Part shown: in pieces, positions 33,920 to 42,707 of the stretch | Layout of the letters: each line of letters begins with the position of its first letter | Numbering within the stretch: position 1 is the first letter of the stretch | Notes under the pieces: generated by a model | Seen by the model: the letters and a program-made list of their open reading frames with translations, nothing else | Told to the model about the DNA's origin: nothing | The model's database searches: none | Source: Aquincola sp. | Lineage (GTDB): Bacteria; Pseudomonadota; Gammaproteobacteria; Burkholderiales; Burkholderiaceae_C | Length of the DNA stretch: 47,781 bases | Reading direction: 5' to 3' | NCBI GenBank assembly: GCA_022841885.1 | Contig: JALHQP010000017.1 | Span: forward strand, 1 to 47,781 | Made by a program: the position numbers and the translations under genes

Positions 33920-34675
33920 CTAGAGGGACCAGCCACCGTCGACCAGCGCCGCGGTGCCCGTGGTGAACCGAGATTCGTCGCTCGCCAAGTAGACCGCCAT
34001 GGCGGCGATCTCCTCGGCGGTGCCCAGGCGTCCCATCGGCTGGCGGCCGATGAACATCGCCTCGACCTGTTCGTACGATTGTCCCGACTTCGCGGAAAGC
34101 GCCGTCATGCGATCGCGCAGCGAGGGCGACTCCACCGTACCGGGACAAATGGCGTTGCAGCGCACGCCGTCCTTGATGAAGTCGAGCGCCACGCTCTTGG
34201 TCAAGCCGATCACCGCCGCCTTGGTGGCGCCGTAGACGAAACGGTTGGCCGCCGCCTTGATGCTGCTGGCCCCCGAGGCGATGTTGACGATGCTGCCGTT
34301 GCCGCGGGACCGCATGCCCGGCAGGAAGGCCTTGATGGTGCGGTACATGCTGCGCACGTTGAGGTTGAAGGCAAAGTCCCACTCCTCCTCGGTGCAGTCG
34401 AGCACCGTGCCGTGGTGTACGAAGCCGGCGGCGTTGAACAGAACGTCCACGCCGGGGTGGCGACGTGCCGCATCGGCGATGGCCGCGGCGTCCAGCGCAT
34501 CGAGCTTCTCGATCGTGATGCCTGGCTGGCCCTTCAGGCCCGCCAGCAACTCCAACTTGAGGTCGGTGGCGATCACCTTCGCGCCCTCGCGCGCGAAGGC
34601 CTCGGCGGTGGCGCGGCCGATGCCTTGGCCGGCGGCGGTGACGAAGGCGGTTTTTCTTGCAAGTCGTTGGCTCAT
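33920..34675 (-). CDS. SDR oxidoreductase, probable 2-keto-3-deoxy-L-fuconate 4-dehydrogenase
   Basis: A 251-residue classical short-chain dehydrogenase. The nucleotide loop is TAAGQGIGRATAEAF, the NAG-equivalent is FNAAGFVHHGTVLDC, and the catalytic Ser-Tyr-Lys lies in SGASS and VYGATKAAVIGLTKSVA. The C-terminus is YLASDESRFTTGTAALVDGG. The FVHHGTVLDC ... NLNVRSMYRTIKAFLP stretch is typical of the group containing bacterial 2-keto-3-deoxy-L-fuconate dehydrogenase and mammalian DHRS6. Asp in IATDLK indicates NAD preference. It lies 26 bases before the hydrolase that would use its product. No ribosome site is evident before the ATG. Confidence 0.88.
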   Translation of the reverse strand: MSQRLARKTAFVTAAGQGIGRATAEAFAREGAKVIATDLKLELLAGLKGQPGITIEKLDALDAAAIADAARRHPGVDVLFNAAGFVHHGTVLDCTEEEWDFAFNLNVRSMYRTIKAFLPGMRSRGNGSIVNIASGASSIKAAANRFVYGATKAAVIGLTKSVALDFIKDGVRCNAICPGTVESPSLRDRMTALSAKSGQSYEQVEAMFIGRQPMGRLGTAEEIAAMAVYLASDESRFTTGTAALVDGGWSL

Positions 34676-34692
34676 GGGGAGGTGCTTTCTTT

Positions 34693-35754
34693 CTACAGTA
34701 GTGCGGGCAGGCCCAGGCGGCCGCTCCACGATCGGAATTGTTCGGCCAGGCCCGGCTCGATGGGAATGCCGTCGCGCGAACGCTGCGCTGCGACGGCGAT
34801 CTCGGGGTCGCCCGGCATCAGCGGCGCACCCGGCTCGGCGGCCAGGTCGCGCGCCATCGCCTCGAGTTGCGCGGCAAACGCCGCACCGCCGGCAAAGCGC
34901 TCGGGGTCGAGCGCGATGAAGAACGAACCCATGCGGCGCGGCTGGTCGAGCGCGCCGAACATCTTCGGGATGTGCGGGCCATACGGATTGCCGAGCAGCG
35001 GGCCGCACAGCAGGTCCACCACCAGCGCGAGGGCGTAACCCTTGTGGCCGTAGTCGTGGCCGCCCAGCGGCGTCACCGCCACGGCCGCCTGCGCGTCGGT
35101 GGTCGGCCGGCCCTGGGCGTCGACGGCCGTGTCGGGCGGCAACGGGTGGCCCTCGCGGCGCGCGTTGCGCACGCGGTTGAACGGGATCGAGGTGGTGGCC
35201 ATATCCAGGCACACCGGCTCGCCGCCCTCGCGCGGGAAGGAGAACGAGATCGGGTTGGTGCCCTGGAACGCGCGGGTGCCGAGGTGCGGTACGGCCACGC
35301 TGTCGGCGTGCGTCACCGCGAAGCCGATGCAGCCCTCGCGCGCCGCGGCGCGGGTGTACAGCCCGATCGCACCGCAATGCGAGGCGTTGCGCACGCCGAC
35401 GGCGCCGACGCCCTGCTCGCGCGCGATCGCCACCGCCTCGGCCATCGCCCGGTGCGCCACGACGATGCCGTGCCCCTGATCGGCCTCGACCAGCGCGGTG
35501 CCGGGGCCGGTGCGCTGCACCACGAGCGCCGGGCGGGCACGGACCGTGCCGTTGGCCAGTCGCTCCAGGTAGTGCGGCAGCAGCGACACGCCATGCGAGT
35601 CGATGCCCCACAGGCTGGTCTGCACCAGGCTGTCCGCCAGCAGCGCGGCGTCGGCGTCGTTCATGCCGGCGCCGGCGAAGCAGCGTGTGGCCCAGTCGCT
35701 CAGGGCCGCGGCGGGCACGGGAGTCGCGTCGTCGCGGGTCGGTTGCTGACTCAT
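34693..35754 (-). CDS. Ldh family (malate/L-lactate/ureidoglycolate dehydrogenase-type) oxidoreductase
   Basis: A 353-residue NAD(P)H-dependent 2-ketoacid reductase of the non-Rossmann Ldh_2 family. Motifs are SLVQTSLWGIDSHGVSLLPHYL (catalytic His in DSHG), GVGAVGVRNASHCGAIGLYT, PHLGTRAFQGTNPISFSFP and GHKGYALALVVDLLCG. In sugar-acid operons such enzymes reduce 2-keto acids or act on delta-piperideine carboxylate or ureidoglycolate; the substrate here is not determined by sequence. The ATG overlaps the upstream stop by four bases (ATGA). Confidence 0.87.
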   Translation of the reverse strand: MSQQPTRDDATPVPAAALSDWATRCFAGAGMNDADAALLADSLVQTSLWGIDSHGVSLLPHYLERLANGTVRARPALVVQRTGPGTALVEADQGHGIVVAHRAMAEAVAIAREQGVGAVGVRNASHCGAIGLYTRAAAREGCIGFAVTHADSVAVPHLGTRAFQGTNPISFSFPREGGEPVCLDMATTSIPFNRVRNARREGHPLPPDTAVDAQGRPTTDAQAAVAVTPLGGHDYGHKGYALALVVDLLCGPLLGNPYGPHIPKMFGALDQPRRMGSFFIALDPERFAGGAAFAAQLEAMARDLAAEPGAPLMPGDPEIAVAAQRSRDGIPIEPGLAEQFRSWSGRLGLPALL

Positions 35755-37241
35755 TGCGTGAACTTCTCCAAAGTGGCCGCGACGCCCTGCGAGGCCAATG
35801 CATCCAGCGCGCGCGCCAGCGGTGCGACCAGGCCCTGCGCGTCGGCCAGGTCGCCGAAGACGGGTGCAAAGCGGACAAAGATGGCCGCGCGCTCTTGCGC
35901 CGTGGGCCGTGCCATCGCCGCGGCCTGCAGCGCGGCGAGGGGGGCGGCCAGCGGGTCGTCGAGCGGGTAGCTGCGGCCGGCCTCGTCGTGGCCGCGCAGA
36001 TGGGTGCACCAGGCCGCGAGCGCGAGCACCAGGTGCTCGATCGGCGCGCCGGCCGCGAGCCGCTCGCGCACCGTGCCGAGCCAGCGCTGCGGCAGCTTCT
36101 GCGAGCCATCCATCGCGATCTGCGCGCAGCGGTGCGCGAGCGCGGGGTTCGCGAAACGCTGCAGCAGCTGCGCGCGGTAGGCCGCGAGGTCGAAGCCGGG
36201 CAGCTCGGCGGCGACCGTGGGGGCCACCTCGTCGCGCAGCAGGGCGTCGATGAAGCGCGCCAGCGCGGGCTGGGCGACCGCACGATCGACCGTGTCCCAG
36301 CCGGCCTGCACGCCGAGGTAGGCGATCGCCGAATGCGCGCCGTTGAGCAGACGCAGCTTGAGCTTCTCGAACGGTTCTGCGCGCGCGACGAACTGCGCAC
36401 CGCCGGCGCGCCAGTCGGGCCGGCCGCTGGCGAAGCGGTCCTCGACCGCCCAGGCGAGGAAGGGCTCGGCCACCACTGCCCCCGCGTCGTGCACACCACC
36501 GAGCGCGGCCTCGGCCTGCGCCAGGTCGGCGGCGACCGTGCGCGGCACGATGCGGTCTACCATGCTGTTCGGGAAGCGGCAGTCGCGCTCGATCCAGCGC
36601 GCCAGCCCCGAGCTGACCCGCTCCGCGAAGGCGATCACCAGGCCGTGCAGCGTGTCGCCGTTGGCGGGCAGGTTGTCGAGCGACAGCAGGGTCAGCGGCG
36701 GCGCCCCGTCGGCGCGCCGCCGCGCCAGGCCGTGCACCAGGAAGCCGATCGCGCTGCGCGGCGCCTCGGGGTGGGACAGGTCATGCACGATGTCCGGGTG
36801 GTCGAAGCGCAGCGCGCGCGTCGCCGGGTCGTGGTAATAGCCCTTCTCGGTGACGGTGAGGCTGACGATGCGCGTCGCGGCACTCGCGATGCGTTCGAGC
36901 ACGGCGCCCGGCTCCTCGGGCGCCACCAGCACCTCGAGCACCGAGCCGATCACGCGCACGCGCGTGCCTGCCGCGTCGCGCAGCGTCAGCGCGTACAGGC
37001 CTTGCTGCGGCTCCAGCGCGTCGCGCACGTCGGCGTGGCGCAGCGACACGCCGGTGATGCCCCAGTCCATCGCCTCGCCGGCGTCGAGCGCGTCGTCGTT
37101 GATCGCCGCCAGGTGCGCACGCGCGAACGCGCCGAGGCCCAGGTGCACGATGCCGCGCTTGAGCGCCACGCGGTCGAACGCCGGCCGGCGCACGGCGGCA
37201 GGCAGCGAGGCCAGCCGCGAAGAGTCGAGGCGTTCGCTCAT
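35751..37241 (-). CDS. Mannitol dehydrogenase family protein, probable D-fructuronate reductase (UxuB-type)
   Basis: A 496-residue polyol-specific long-chain dehydrogenase. The N-terminal Rossmann entry is GIVHLGLGAFARAHLAAIND. VSLTVTEKGYYHDPATRAL and LLSLDNLPANGDTLHGLV lie in the middle. The catalytic Lys-Asn-His cluster is in FEKLKLRLLNGAHSAIAYLG (about 285-305). Members reduce fructuronate to mannonate (UxuB) or oxidise mannitol or arabinitol; the nearby D-mannonate dehydratase gene favours fructuronate reductase. Length agrees with UxuB (486). The start overlaps the stop of the exported methyltransferase gene by four bases. Confidence 0.87.
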   Translation of the reverse strand: MSERLDSSRLASLPAAVRRPAFDRVALKRGIVHLGLGAFARAHLAAINDDALDAGEAMDWGITGVSLRHADVRDALEPQQGLYALTLRDAAGTRVRVIGSVLEVLVAPEEPGAVLERIASAATRIVSLTVTEKGYYHDPATRALRFDHPDIVHDLSHPEAPRSAIGFLVHGLARRRADGAPPLTLLSLDNLPANGDTLHGLVIAFAERVSSGLARWIERDCRFPNSMVDRIVPRTVAADLAQAEAALGGVHDAGAVVAEPFLAWAVEDRFASGRPDWRAGGAQFVARAEPFEKLKLRLLNGAHSAIAYLGVQAGWDTVDRAVAQPALARFIDALLRDEVAPTVAAELPGFDLAAYRAQLLQRFANPALAHRCAQIAMDGSQKLPQRWLGTVRERLAAGAPIEHLVLALAAWCTHLRGHDEAGRSYPLDDPLAAPLAALQAAAMARPTAQERAAIFVRFAPVFGDLADAQGLVAPLARALDALASQGVAATLEKFTQ

Positions 37242-37786
37242 CGCGGCGGCACGGTCCACAAATAGAGACGCGACAGCTTCTCGCGCCCATAGAGCTTGTC
37301 GGGCACCTCGACCGTCACCATGCGGTCGGGCTTCCAGTCGCCCATGTCCCAGTCGTGCGAGACGATGCGCGTGCCGGGCTTCAGGGCCAGCAGGCGTGGC
37401 TTGAGCTGCAGGTTGACCTCGGGCAGCAGGTACATCGTGATCACCGTGGCCTGCGACAGGTCGGTCGCGAACAGGTCCTGCACGCGGAACTCCACCCGGT
37501 CGGCCACGCCAGCGCGGCGCGCGTTGTCGCGGCTTTGCGCCACCAGGTCGGGCACGATCTCGACCCCCAGGCCGCGCGCGCCGAAATGCCGGGCCGCGAC
37601 GATCACGATGCGGCCGTCGCCCGAGCCGAGGTCGATCACGAAGTCGCCCGCCTTCACGTCGGCGAGCTTCAACATCTCGCGCGTCACGTGGTCGGGCGTG
37701 ACCACGAAGGGCACGTCCGTGTCCTGTGCCGTGGCGCCGCCCGCGCACAGCGCGAGCACCATGGCGCGGATGGCGTTCGAGCTCAC
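37238..37786 (-). CDS. Exported SAM-dependent methyltransferase-like protein
   Basis: A 182-residue protein from GTG at 37786 (GTGA overlap with the preceding stop), or 174 residues from ATG at 37762. The N-terminus is a signal-like segment ending GGATAQ. A small class I methyltransferase fold follows: motif [60 protein letters not shown]. There is no obvious substrate. SAM is cytosolic, so an exported methyltransferase is odd; the signal may be an uncleaved anchor. It is embedded between mannonate dehydratase and fructuronate-reductase-type genes and coupled to both. Confidence 0.78.
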   Translation of the reverse strand: MSSNAIRAMVLALCAGGATAQDTDVPFVVTPDHVTREMLKLADVKAGDFVIDLGSGDGRIVIVAARHFGARGLGVEIVPDLVAQSRDNARRAGVADRVEFRVQDLFATDLSQATVITMYLLPEVNLQLKPRLLALKPGTRIVSHDWDMGDWKPDRMVTVEVPDKLYGREKLSRLYLWTVPPR

Positions 37787-38994
37787 CAGTGCCACAGCGT
37801 GCCGTCGTGTTGCAGCCGGTTCACCGGCAGGTAGGCGCGCTGGTAGGGATACTTGGCCGCCAGCGCCTCGTCGATGGTCACGCCGTGGCCCGGCACCTCG
37901 CCCGGGTGCATGAAGCCGTCCTTGAACGTGTAGGCGTGCGGGAACACCGCGTCGGTCTCGTCGCTGTGGCGCATGTACTCCTGGATGCCGAAGTTGGGCA
38001 CCCAGAGGTCGAAGTGCAGCGCCGCGCCCATGCACACCGGCGACAGGTCGGTCGCGCCGTGGCTGCCGGTGCGCACCTGGTACAGCGAAGCGAGGTCGGC
38101 GATGCGGCGCAGGTGCGTGATGCCGCCGGCATGCACGACCGTCGTGCGGATGTAGTCGATCAGCTGGTTTTCGATCAGGTCCTTGCAGTCCCAGATGGTG
38201 TTGAAGATCTCGCCCACCGCCAGGGGCGTGGTGGTGTGCTGGCGGATCAGGCGAAAGGCCTCCTGGTTCTCGGCCGGCGTCGCGTCTTCCATCCAGAACA
38301 GACGGTACGGCTCCAGGTCCTTGCCCAGGCGCCCGGCCTCGATCGGCGTCAGGCGGTGGTGCACGTCGTGCAACAGGTGGATGTCGTCGCCAACCGCGCT
38401 GCGCACGGCGTCGAACAGCTTGGGCGTGTGGCGCAGGTACTTGCCGGTGTCCCAGTCGTGCTCGGGCGGCAGGCCGATCTCCGCCGGCTCGTACTGCATC
38501 TTGCCGCGGCCCACGCCGTAGACCTTCTCCAGCCCCGGCACGCCGCTCTGCGCGCGGATGGCCTTGTAGCCCATCGCCTTGTAGCGCAGCACCTCCTGCA
38601 CCGTGGACTCGATGTCGCGCCCGTTGGCGTGGCCGTAGACCATCACGCCGTTGCGGCTGGCGCCGCCGAGCAGCTGGTACAGCGGCAGGCCGGCGGCCTT
38701 GGCCTTGAGGTCCCACAGCGCCGTGTCGACGGCCGAGATGGCGCTCATCGTCACCGGGCCACGGCGCCAGTAGGCACCGCGGTACAGGTACTGCCAGATG
38801 TCCTCGATCTGGTGCGCGTCGCGGCCGATCAGGCAGGGGATGACGTGGTCGGTGAGGTAGCTGGCCACCGACAGCTCGCGGCCGTTGAGCGAGGCGTCGC
38901 CCAGGCCGGTGAGGCCCTGGTCGGTCTCGATCTTCAGGGTCACGAAGTTGCGGCCGGGGCTGCAGACGATGACCTTGGCGCTGGTGATCTTCAT
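37783..38994 (-). CDS. manD: D-mannonate dehydratase (ManD, enolase superfamily)
   Basis: A 403-residue enolase-superfamily acid-sugar dehydratase. The sequence is strikingly like high-activity Man[102 protein letters not shown] and [16 protein letters not shown]. The metal ligands Asp (HDVHH), Glu (WMEDA) and Glu (GEIF) are present, as are the catalytic Tyr/Arg loop GHANG and His in GSHGATD. It dehydrates D-mannonate to 2-keto-3-deoxy-D-gluconate. It is the first gene of the minus-strand segment 37.2-39.0 kb, divergent from the dienelactone-hydrolase-type gene. Confidence 0.95.
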   Translation of the reverse strand: MKITSAKVIVCSPGRNFVTLKIETDQGLTGLGDASLNGRELSVASYLTDHVIPCLIGRDAHQIEDIWQYLYRGAYWRRGPVTMSAISAVDTALWDLKAKAAGLPLYQLLGGASRNGVMVYGHANGRDIESTVQEVLRYKAMGYKAIRAQSGVPGLEKVYGVGRGKMQYEPAEIGLPPEHDWDTGKYLRHTPKLFDAVRSAVGDDIHLLHDVHHRLTPIEAGRLGKDLEPYRLFWMEDATPAENQEAFRLIRQHTTTPLAVGEIFNTIWDCKDLIENQLIDYIRTTVVHAGGITHLRRIADLASLYQVRTGSHGATDLSPVCMGAALHFDLWVPNFGIQEYMRHSDETDAVFPHAYTFKDGFMHPGEVPGHGVTIDEALAAKYPYQRAYLPVNRLQHDGTLWHW

Positions 38995-39101
38995 GTGGCT
39001 GAACGTTTGGTGACCCAGACCCCGGAACCCAATTCGGTACTGCGGTCGAAGTACAAACCGCCACCCCGGACCCCCTCCAACCCCCGCAAGGAGCTCATGC
39101 A

Positions 39102-40010
39102 ATGAACGACCCCCGCCCGGCCCGCCTGACCGCCGCCGACTTCCACCCCGAGGTGATGAAGCTGTTCGACCAGTACGTGCACGGTTTCATCGACCGGCGC
39201 AGCTTCCTGGACAAGAGCGCGCGCTACGCGGCGGCCAGCGGCACCACGGCGGTGGGCCTGCTGGCGGCGCTGAGCCCGGACTTCGCCTTCGGCCAGAAGG
39301 TCGCGCCGAGCGACGCGCGCATCAAGACGGAGCGGATCGAGATCGCGTCGCCCGCCGGCCACGGCAAGATCCATGCGCTGGTCGCGCGCCCGGCCAGCGC
39401 CGCCGGCGCGCTGCCGGTGGTGCTGGTGGTGCACGAGAACCGGGGCCTGAACCCGCACATCGAGGACATCGCGCGCCGCCTCGCGGTGGACAACTTCATC
39501 GCCGTCGCGCCCGACCTGCTCACGTCGCAAGGCGGCTACCCCGGCGACGAGGACAAGGCGCGCGAAGCCTTCTCGAAGGTCGACCAGGCCAAGGCGCGCG
39601 AGGACTTCGTCGCCGCGGCGAACCACAGCCGCACGATCGCCGGCGGCAACGGCAGGCTCGGTGCCACGGGCTTTTGCTACGGCGGCGGCATCGTGAACCT
39701 GCTCGCCACGCGGGTGCCCGAACTGGCGGCCGGCGTGCCCTTCTACGGCGCCGCGGCGCCGGCGGCCGACGTGCCCAAGATCAAGGCCGAGATGTTCGTC
39801 GTCTACGCCGAGAACGACGAGCGCATCAACGCGATGTGGCCCGGCTACGAAGCGGCGCTGAAGGCCGCGGGCACCAAGTACAGCGTGCAGGTGTTTCCGG
39901 GCACGCAGCATGGCTTCAACAACGACACCACGCCGCGCTACGACGAGAAGGCGGCGCAGCAGGCGTGGGCCCGGACTCTGGCGCTGTTCAACCGCACGTT
40001 GCGGGCTTAG
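39102..40010 (+). CDS. Dienelactone hydrolase family protein with twin-arginine-type signal
   Basis: A 302-residue alpha/beta hydrolase. The N-terminus ([17 protein letters not shown], arginines 32-33) resembles a Tat signal with a hydrophobic stretch ending FAFGQ, so export is likely. The nucleophile elbow is [13 protein letters not shown] with Cys192, the acid lies in [10 protein letters not shown] and the histidine in GTQHGFNND near 268: a Cys-Asp-His triad as in dienelactone hydrolase and YghX. Substrate unknown. AAGGAG precedes the ATG. It is divergent from manD, and is followed by the first hairpin element. Confidence 0.9.
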   Translation: MNDPRPARLTAADFHPEVMKLFDQYVHGFIDRRSFLDKSARYAAASGTTAVGLLAALSPDFAFGQKVAPSDARIKTERIEIASPAGHGKIHALVARPASAAGALPVVLVVHENRGLNPHIEDIARRLAVDNFIAVAPDLLTSQGGYPGDEDKAREAFSKVDQAKAREDFVAAANHSRTIAGGNGRLGATGFCYGGGIVNLLATRVPELAAGVPFYGAAAPAADVPKIKAEMFVVYAENDERINAMWPGYEAALKAAGTKYSVQVFPGTQHGFNNDTTPRYDEKAAQQAWARTLALFNRTLRA

Positions 40011-40038
40011 ATCTTTTCTCGTGCGCAGGTCGGCGCGG

Positions 40039-40256
40039 GCCGAGGCACAGGCCGGCCCCCGTCCGCGCTTCGATGCGGCGCCCCTCGCTGCGCGAGGGGT
40101 TCCCTGCGGTGCTCGGCTGCGCGGGTGTCCTCGACAACTCGGCCCCGGGTACAGGGCCTCAGACACGTCGAGTCCAGGGGCTTCGCCCCCGCCCGCTCCG
40201 CCTCCGCTCCTCGGCGTCGCATAGGCGCGCAGCCGGGGGCCGGCCTGCGCCTCGGC
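40039..40256. repeat. 218-base hairpin element, copy 1
   Basis: Terminal arms 40039-40061 and 40234-40256 are inverted repeats (22 of 23 pairs; core CAGGCCGGCCCCCG / CGGGGGCCGGCCTG). A central hairpin pairs CTCGAC (40130-40135) with GTCGAG (40167-40172), with GGCCCCG / CAGGGCC inside. Copy 2 at 40920-41135 is related in the opposite orientation. The 298 bases between the hydrolase and the cassette gene hold nothing else. Confidence 0.75.
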
Positions 40257-40308
40257 GAGCAACGATGTTGGCCACGCGCACAGCCAAACGCTCGCGAGGC
40301 TATCCAAG

Positions 40309-40851
40309 TTAGAACTGGACAAAGTGGTAGTCACTCGTTTCCATCTGGGTGCTTGAGAACCCTGCGTCTTTGCGCATGGCGACGACAACTGCGCTGTAGG
40401 CGCTCTTCAAGTCGGACTGGCTAACTGAACCCGAACTTGCAGCGTGCAGAACCTGCAACTCGATGAATCGGTTGAGTGCTGTTAGCACCTGATCAGAGGC
40501 CCAAAGCCATGCGGCTGCATGCGCCGCATGAAAGCGCTCCTTCCCGACAGGCCCCTGGTCGTGGCCAGCGATAAACACTCGCAGCGCAGCACACATTTCC
40601 TCGTAGACACGACGCCGGCGCTCTACAACCTGTCCCTCGGCCGACAGCGCGGCCTTCACGCGCTCCAGCTCAGCCGTGTGCTGCGCTTTGACTGTCTCGA
40701 CTGTCTCGGTCAGGTGAGCGAGATCTTCCTTGGACGCCGCGTTGCTGCCCTTCGCGCTTGCGTAGGAAGCCAGATAGCCACGAAAGAGCAACCCTGCAAC
40801 GAGCAGCCCGGCAAGACTCAGACACGACAGAACGAGTGCAATCACCTCCAT
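40309..40851 (-). CDS. Membrane-anchored coiled-coil hypothetical protein (low-GC cassette gene)
   Basis: A 180-residue protein with one N-terminal membrane segment (VIALVLSCLSLAGLLVAGLL), then a charged helix likely to form a coiled coil (EDLAHLTETVETVKAQHTAE), and a helical C-terminal part (FIAGHDQ, FIELQVLHAASS). No family was recognised. Base use differs sharply from the surroundings: 40321-40380 and 40441-40500 each contain 32 G+C in 60, against roughly 70 percent nearby. It is flanked by inverted copies of a ~217-base hairpin element, so it looks acquired. No good ribosome site precedes this ATG; GGAGGTGA occurs within the first codons instead. Confidence 0.72.
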   Translation of the reverse strand: MEVIALVLSCLSLAGLLVAGLLFRGYLASYASAKGSNAASKEDLAHLTETVETVKAQHTAELERVKAALSAEGQVVERRRRVYEEMCAALRVFIAGHDQGPVGKERFHAAHAAAWLWASDQVLTALNRFIELQVLHAASSGSVSQSDLKSAYSAVVVAMRKDAGFSSTQMETSDYHFVQF

Positions 40852-40919
40852 GACCGCGTCTCGCGTGGTCGACGGTTCACATCACCGTCCCAAACGCCCG
40901 CAGTGGGCCACTGCTGCCG

Positions 40920-41135
40920 CAAAGCCGCAGGCGGGCACCCGGCGTAGCGCCTATGCGGCGCCGAGCAGCGCAGCCGGAGCGGGCGGGCGCGAAGCGCCTG
41001 AGTTCGACGTGTCTGAGGCCCCGTACCCGGGGCCGAGTTGTCGAACTCACCCGCAGAGGCGAGCAGCGCAGGGCAGCCTGAGCGAAGCGAAGGCCGCCGC
41101 ATCGAAGCGAAGCCGGGTGCCCGCCTGCGGCTTTG
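40920..41135. repeat. 216-base hairpin element, copy 2
   Basis: Perfect 24-base terminal inverted repeats at 40920-40943 and 41112-41135 (core GCAGGCGGGCACCCGGC / GCCGGGTGCCCGCCTGC). A central hairpin pairs GAGTTCGAC (41000-41008) with GTCGAACTC (41040-41048), enclosing GGCCCCG-TACC-CGGGGCC; ATGCGGCG and CGCCGCAT pair between them. It fills the 319-base gap between the cassette gene and the altronate dehydratase gene. Confidence 0.78.
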
Positions 41136-41170
41136 CTCGCGCCGATGCCCGCACGCAACAAACACCAACA

Positions 41171-42697
41171 TCACATCACCGCCCCAAGCTGCCAAGGCAC
41201 GAACTCGTTCTGCCCATAACCATGCAGCTCGCTCTTGGTCTTGCGGCCCGAGGCGGTGTCGAGGATCAGGCGGAAGATGCGTTCGCCGCAGGCGTCCACC
41301 GAGTCCGAGCCTTCGACGATGCCGCCGCAGTCGAGGTCGATGTCGTCCTCCTGCTTGCGCCAGAGCGCGCTGTTGGTCGAGAACTTCAGTGACGGGCTCG
41401 GCGCGCAGCCGTAGGCCGAGCCGCGGCCGGTGGTGAAGCAGATCATGTTCGCCCCACCGGCCACCTGGCCGGTCGCGCTGACGGGGTCGTAGCCTGGCGT
41501 GTCCATGAAGACCAGACCACGCGCGAGCGCGGGTTGGGCGAACTCGAGCACGTCGACCAGGTTCGTGGTGCCGCTCTTGGCGATGGCGCCCAGGCTCTTC
41601 TCGAGGATGGTCGTCAACCCGCCGGCCTTGTTGCCGGCCGAGGGGTTGTTGTCCATGCGCATGCCGTTGCGCGCGGTGTACTGCTCCCACCAGCGAATGC
41701 GTGTCAGCAGTCGCTCGGCCACCTCGCGGCTCACCGCGCGCCGCGTCAGCAGGTGCTCGCCGCCGTAGACCTCGGGCGTTTCGGACAGGATGCCGGTGCC
41801 GCCGTTTCGAACCAGCCGGTCGATGGCCGCGCCGAGCGCCGGGTTGGCGCTGATGCCCGAGTAGCCGTCGCTGCCGCCGCACTGCAGGCCCACCGTGATG
41901 TGGCTCGCAGGCACCGGCTGGCGCCTGACCTTGTTCGCTTCCGGCAGCAGCTGCTTGATCAGCTCGACGCCGCGCGCCACCGTCTTGGCCGTGCCGCCCG
42001 TGTCCTGGATGTTGAAGGTGACCATGCGGGCGCCTTCCTGCAGCCCTTCCTGCGCCACCAGGCCCTGGATCTGGTTCGTCTCGCAGCCCAGGCCGACCAC
42101 CAGCACGGCGTGGAAGTTCGGGTGCTTGGCATAACCACCCAGCGTGCGGCGCAGCACGCGCAGCTCCTCGCCCTCGCTGTCGGTGGCGCAGCCCATGCCG
42201 TGCGTGAGCGCGACGACGCCATCGACGTTCGGGAACGGCGCCAGCATCTCGGGATGGATGTCGCGCCGGAACTGGTCGGCGATCGCGCGCGCGGCGGTGG
42301 CCGAGCAGTTCACGCTCGTCAGCACGCCGATGTAGTTGCGCGTGGCGATGCGGCCGTCGGCGCGCACGATGCCGTCGAAGGTGACCGGCGGGTTGGCGTA
42401 GGCGGTGGGCTTGACGCCGGCGCCCGGCTCGTGCGTGCGCGCGAAGTCGGCGAACTCGAGGTTGTGCGTATGCACATGCTGGCCCGGCGCGATGGCCTGC
42501 GTCGCGTGGCCGATGATCTGGTCGTAGCGGCGCACGTCCTCGCCGGCGGCGATGGCCTTCGTCGCGATCTTGTGGCCCGGCGGCACCAGGCCGGTGACGG
42601 TGATGCCTTCCTCGGCGATCACCGTGCCGCCGAGCAGTTGGGTACGCGCGATCACGACGTTGTCGCGCGGGTGGATGCGGATGACGGGACTGCTCAT
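41171..42697 (-). CDS. Altronate dehydratase family protein (UxaA type)
   Basis: A 508-residue protein with a SAF-type N-terminal domain (NVVIARTQLLGGTVIAEEGI, PPGHKIATKAIAAGEDVRRY), then the UxaA catalytic part: NYIGVLTSVNCSATAARAIA, VVALTHGMGCATDSEGEEL, VLVVGLGCETNQIQGLV, HITVGLQCGGSDGYSGISAN and AGGANMICFTTGRGSAYGC. Conserved cysteines in these motifs probably bind iron. The family dehydrates D-altronate, D-galactarate or related acids to 2-keto-3-deoxy acids. Length is like E. coli UxaA (495). It follows the enolase-superfamily gene after ten bases, so it is part of the TRAP operon. Confidence 0.92.
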   Translation of the reverse strand: MSSPVIRIHPRDNVVIARTQLLGGTVIAEEGITVTGLVPPGHKIATKAIAAGEDVRRYDQIIGHATQAIAPGQHVHTHNLEFADFARTHEPGAGVKPTAYANPPVTFDGIVRADGRIATRNYIGVLTSVNCSATAARAIADQFRRDIHPEMLAPFPNVDGVVALTHGMGCATDSEGEELRVLRRTLGGYAKHPNFHAVLVVGLGCETNQIQGLVAQEGLQEGARMVTFNIQDTGGTAKTVARGVELIKQLLPEANKVRRQPVPASHITVGLQCGGSDGYSGISANPALGAAIDRLVRNGGTGILSETPEVYGGEHLLTRRAVSREVAERLLTRIRWWEQYTARNGMRMDNNPSAGNKAGGLTTILEKSLGAIAKSGTTNLVDVLEFAQPALARGLVFMDTPGYDPVSATGQVAGGANMICFTTGRGSAYGCAPSPSLKFSTNSALWRKQEDDIDLDCGGIVEGSDSVDACGERIFRLILDTASGRKTKSELHGYGQNEFVPWQLGAVM

Positions 42698-42707
42698 GAC
42701 GGTGTTC

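Noticed and set aside
40039-41135. Integron-type cassette with attC sites
   Set aside because: The hairpins lack recognisable attC core sites at their ends, lie in opposite rather than the same orientation, and no integrase is present.
40039-41135. Insertion sequence or composite transposon
   Set aside because: The gene between the repeats encodes a membrane/coiled-coil protein, not a transposase, and no target-site duplication was found. A non-autonomous element remains possible.
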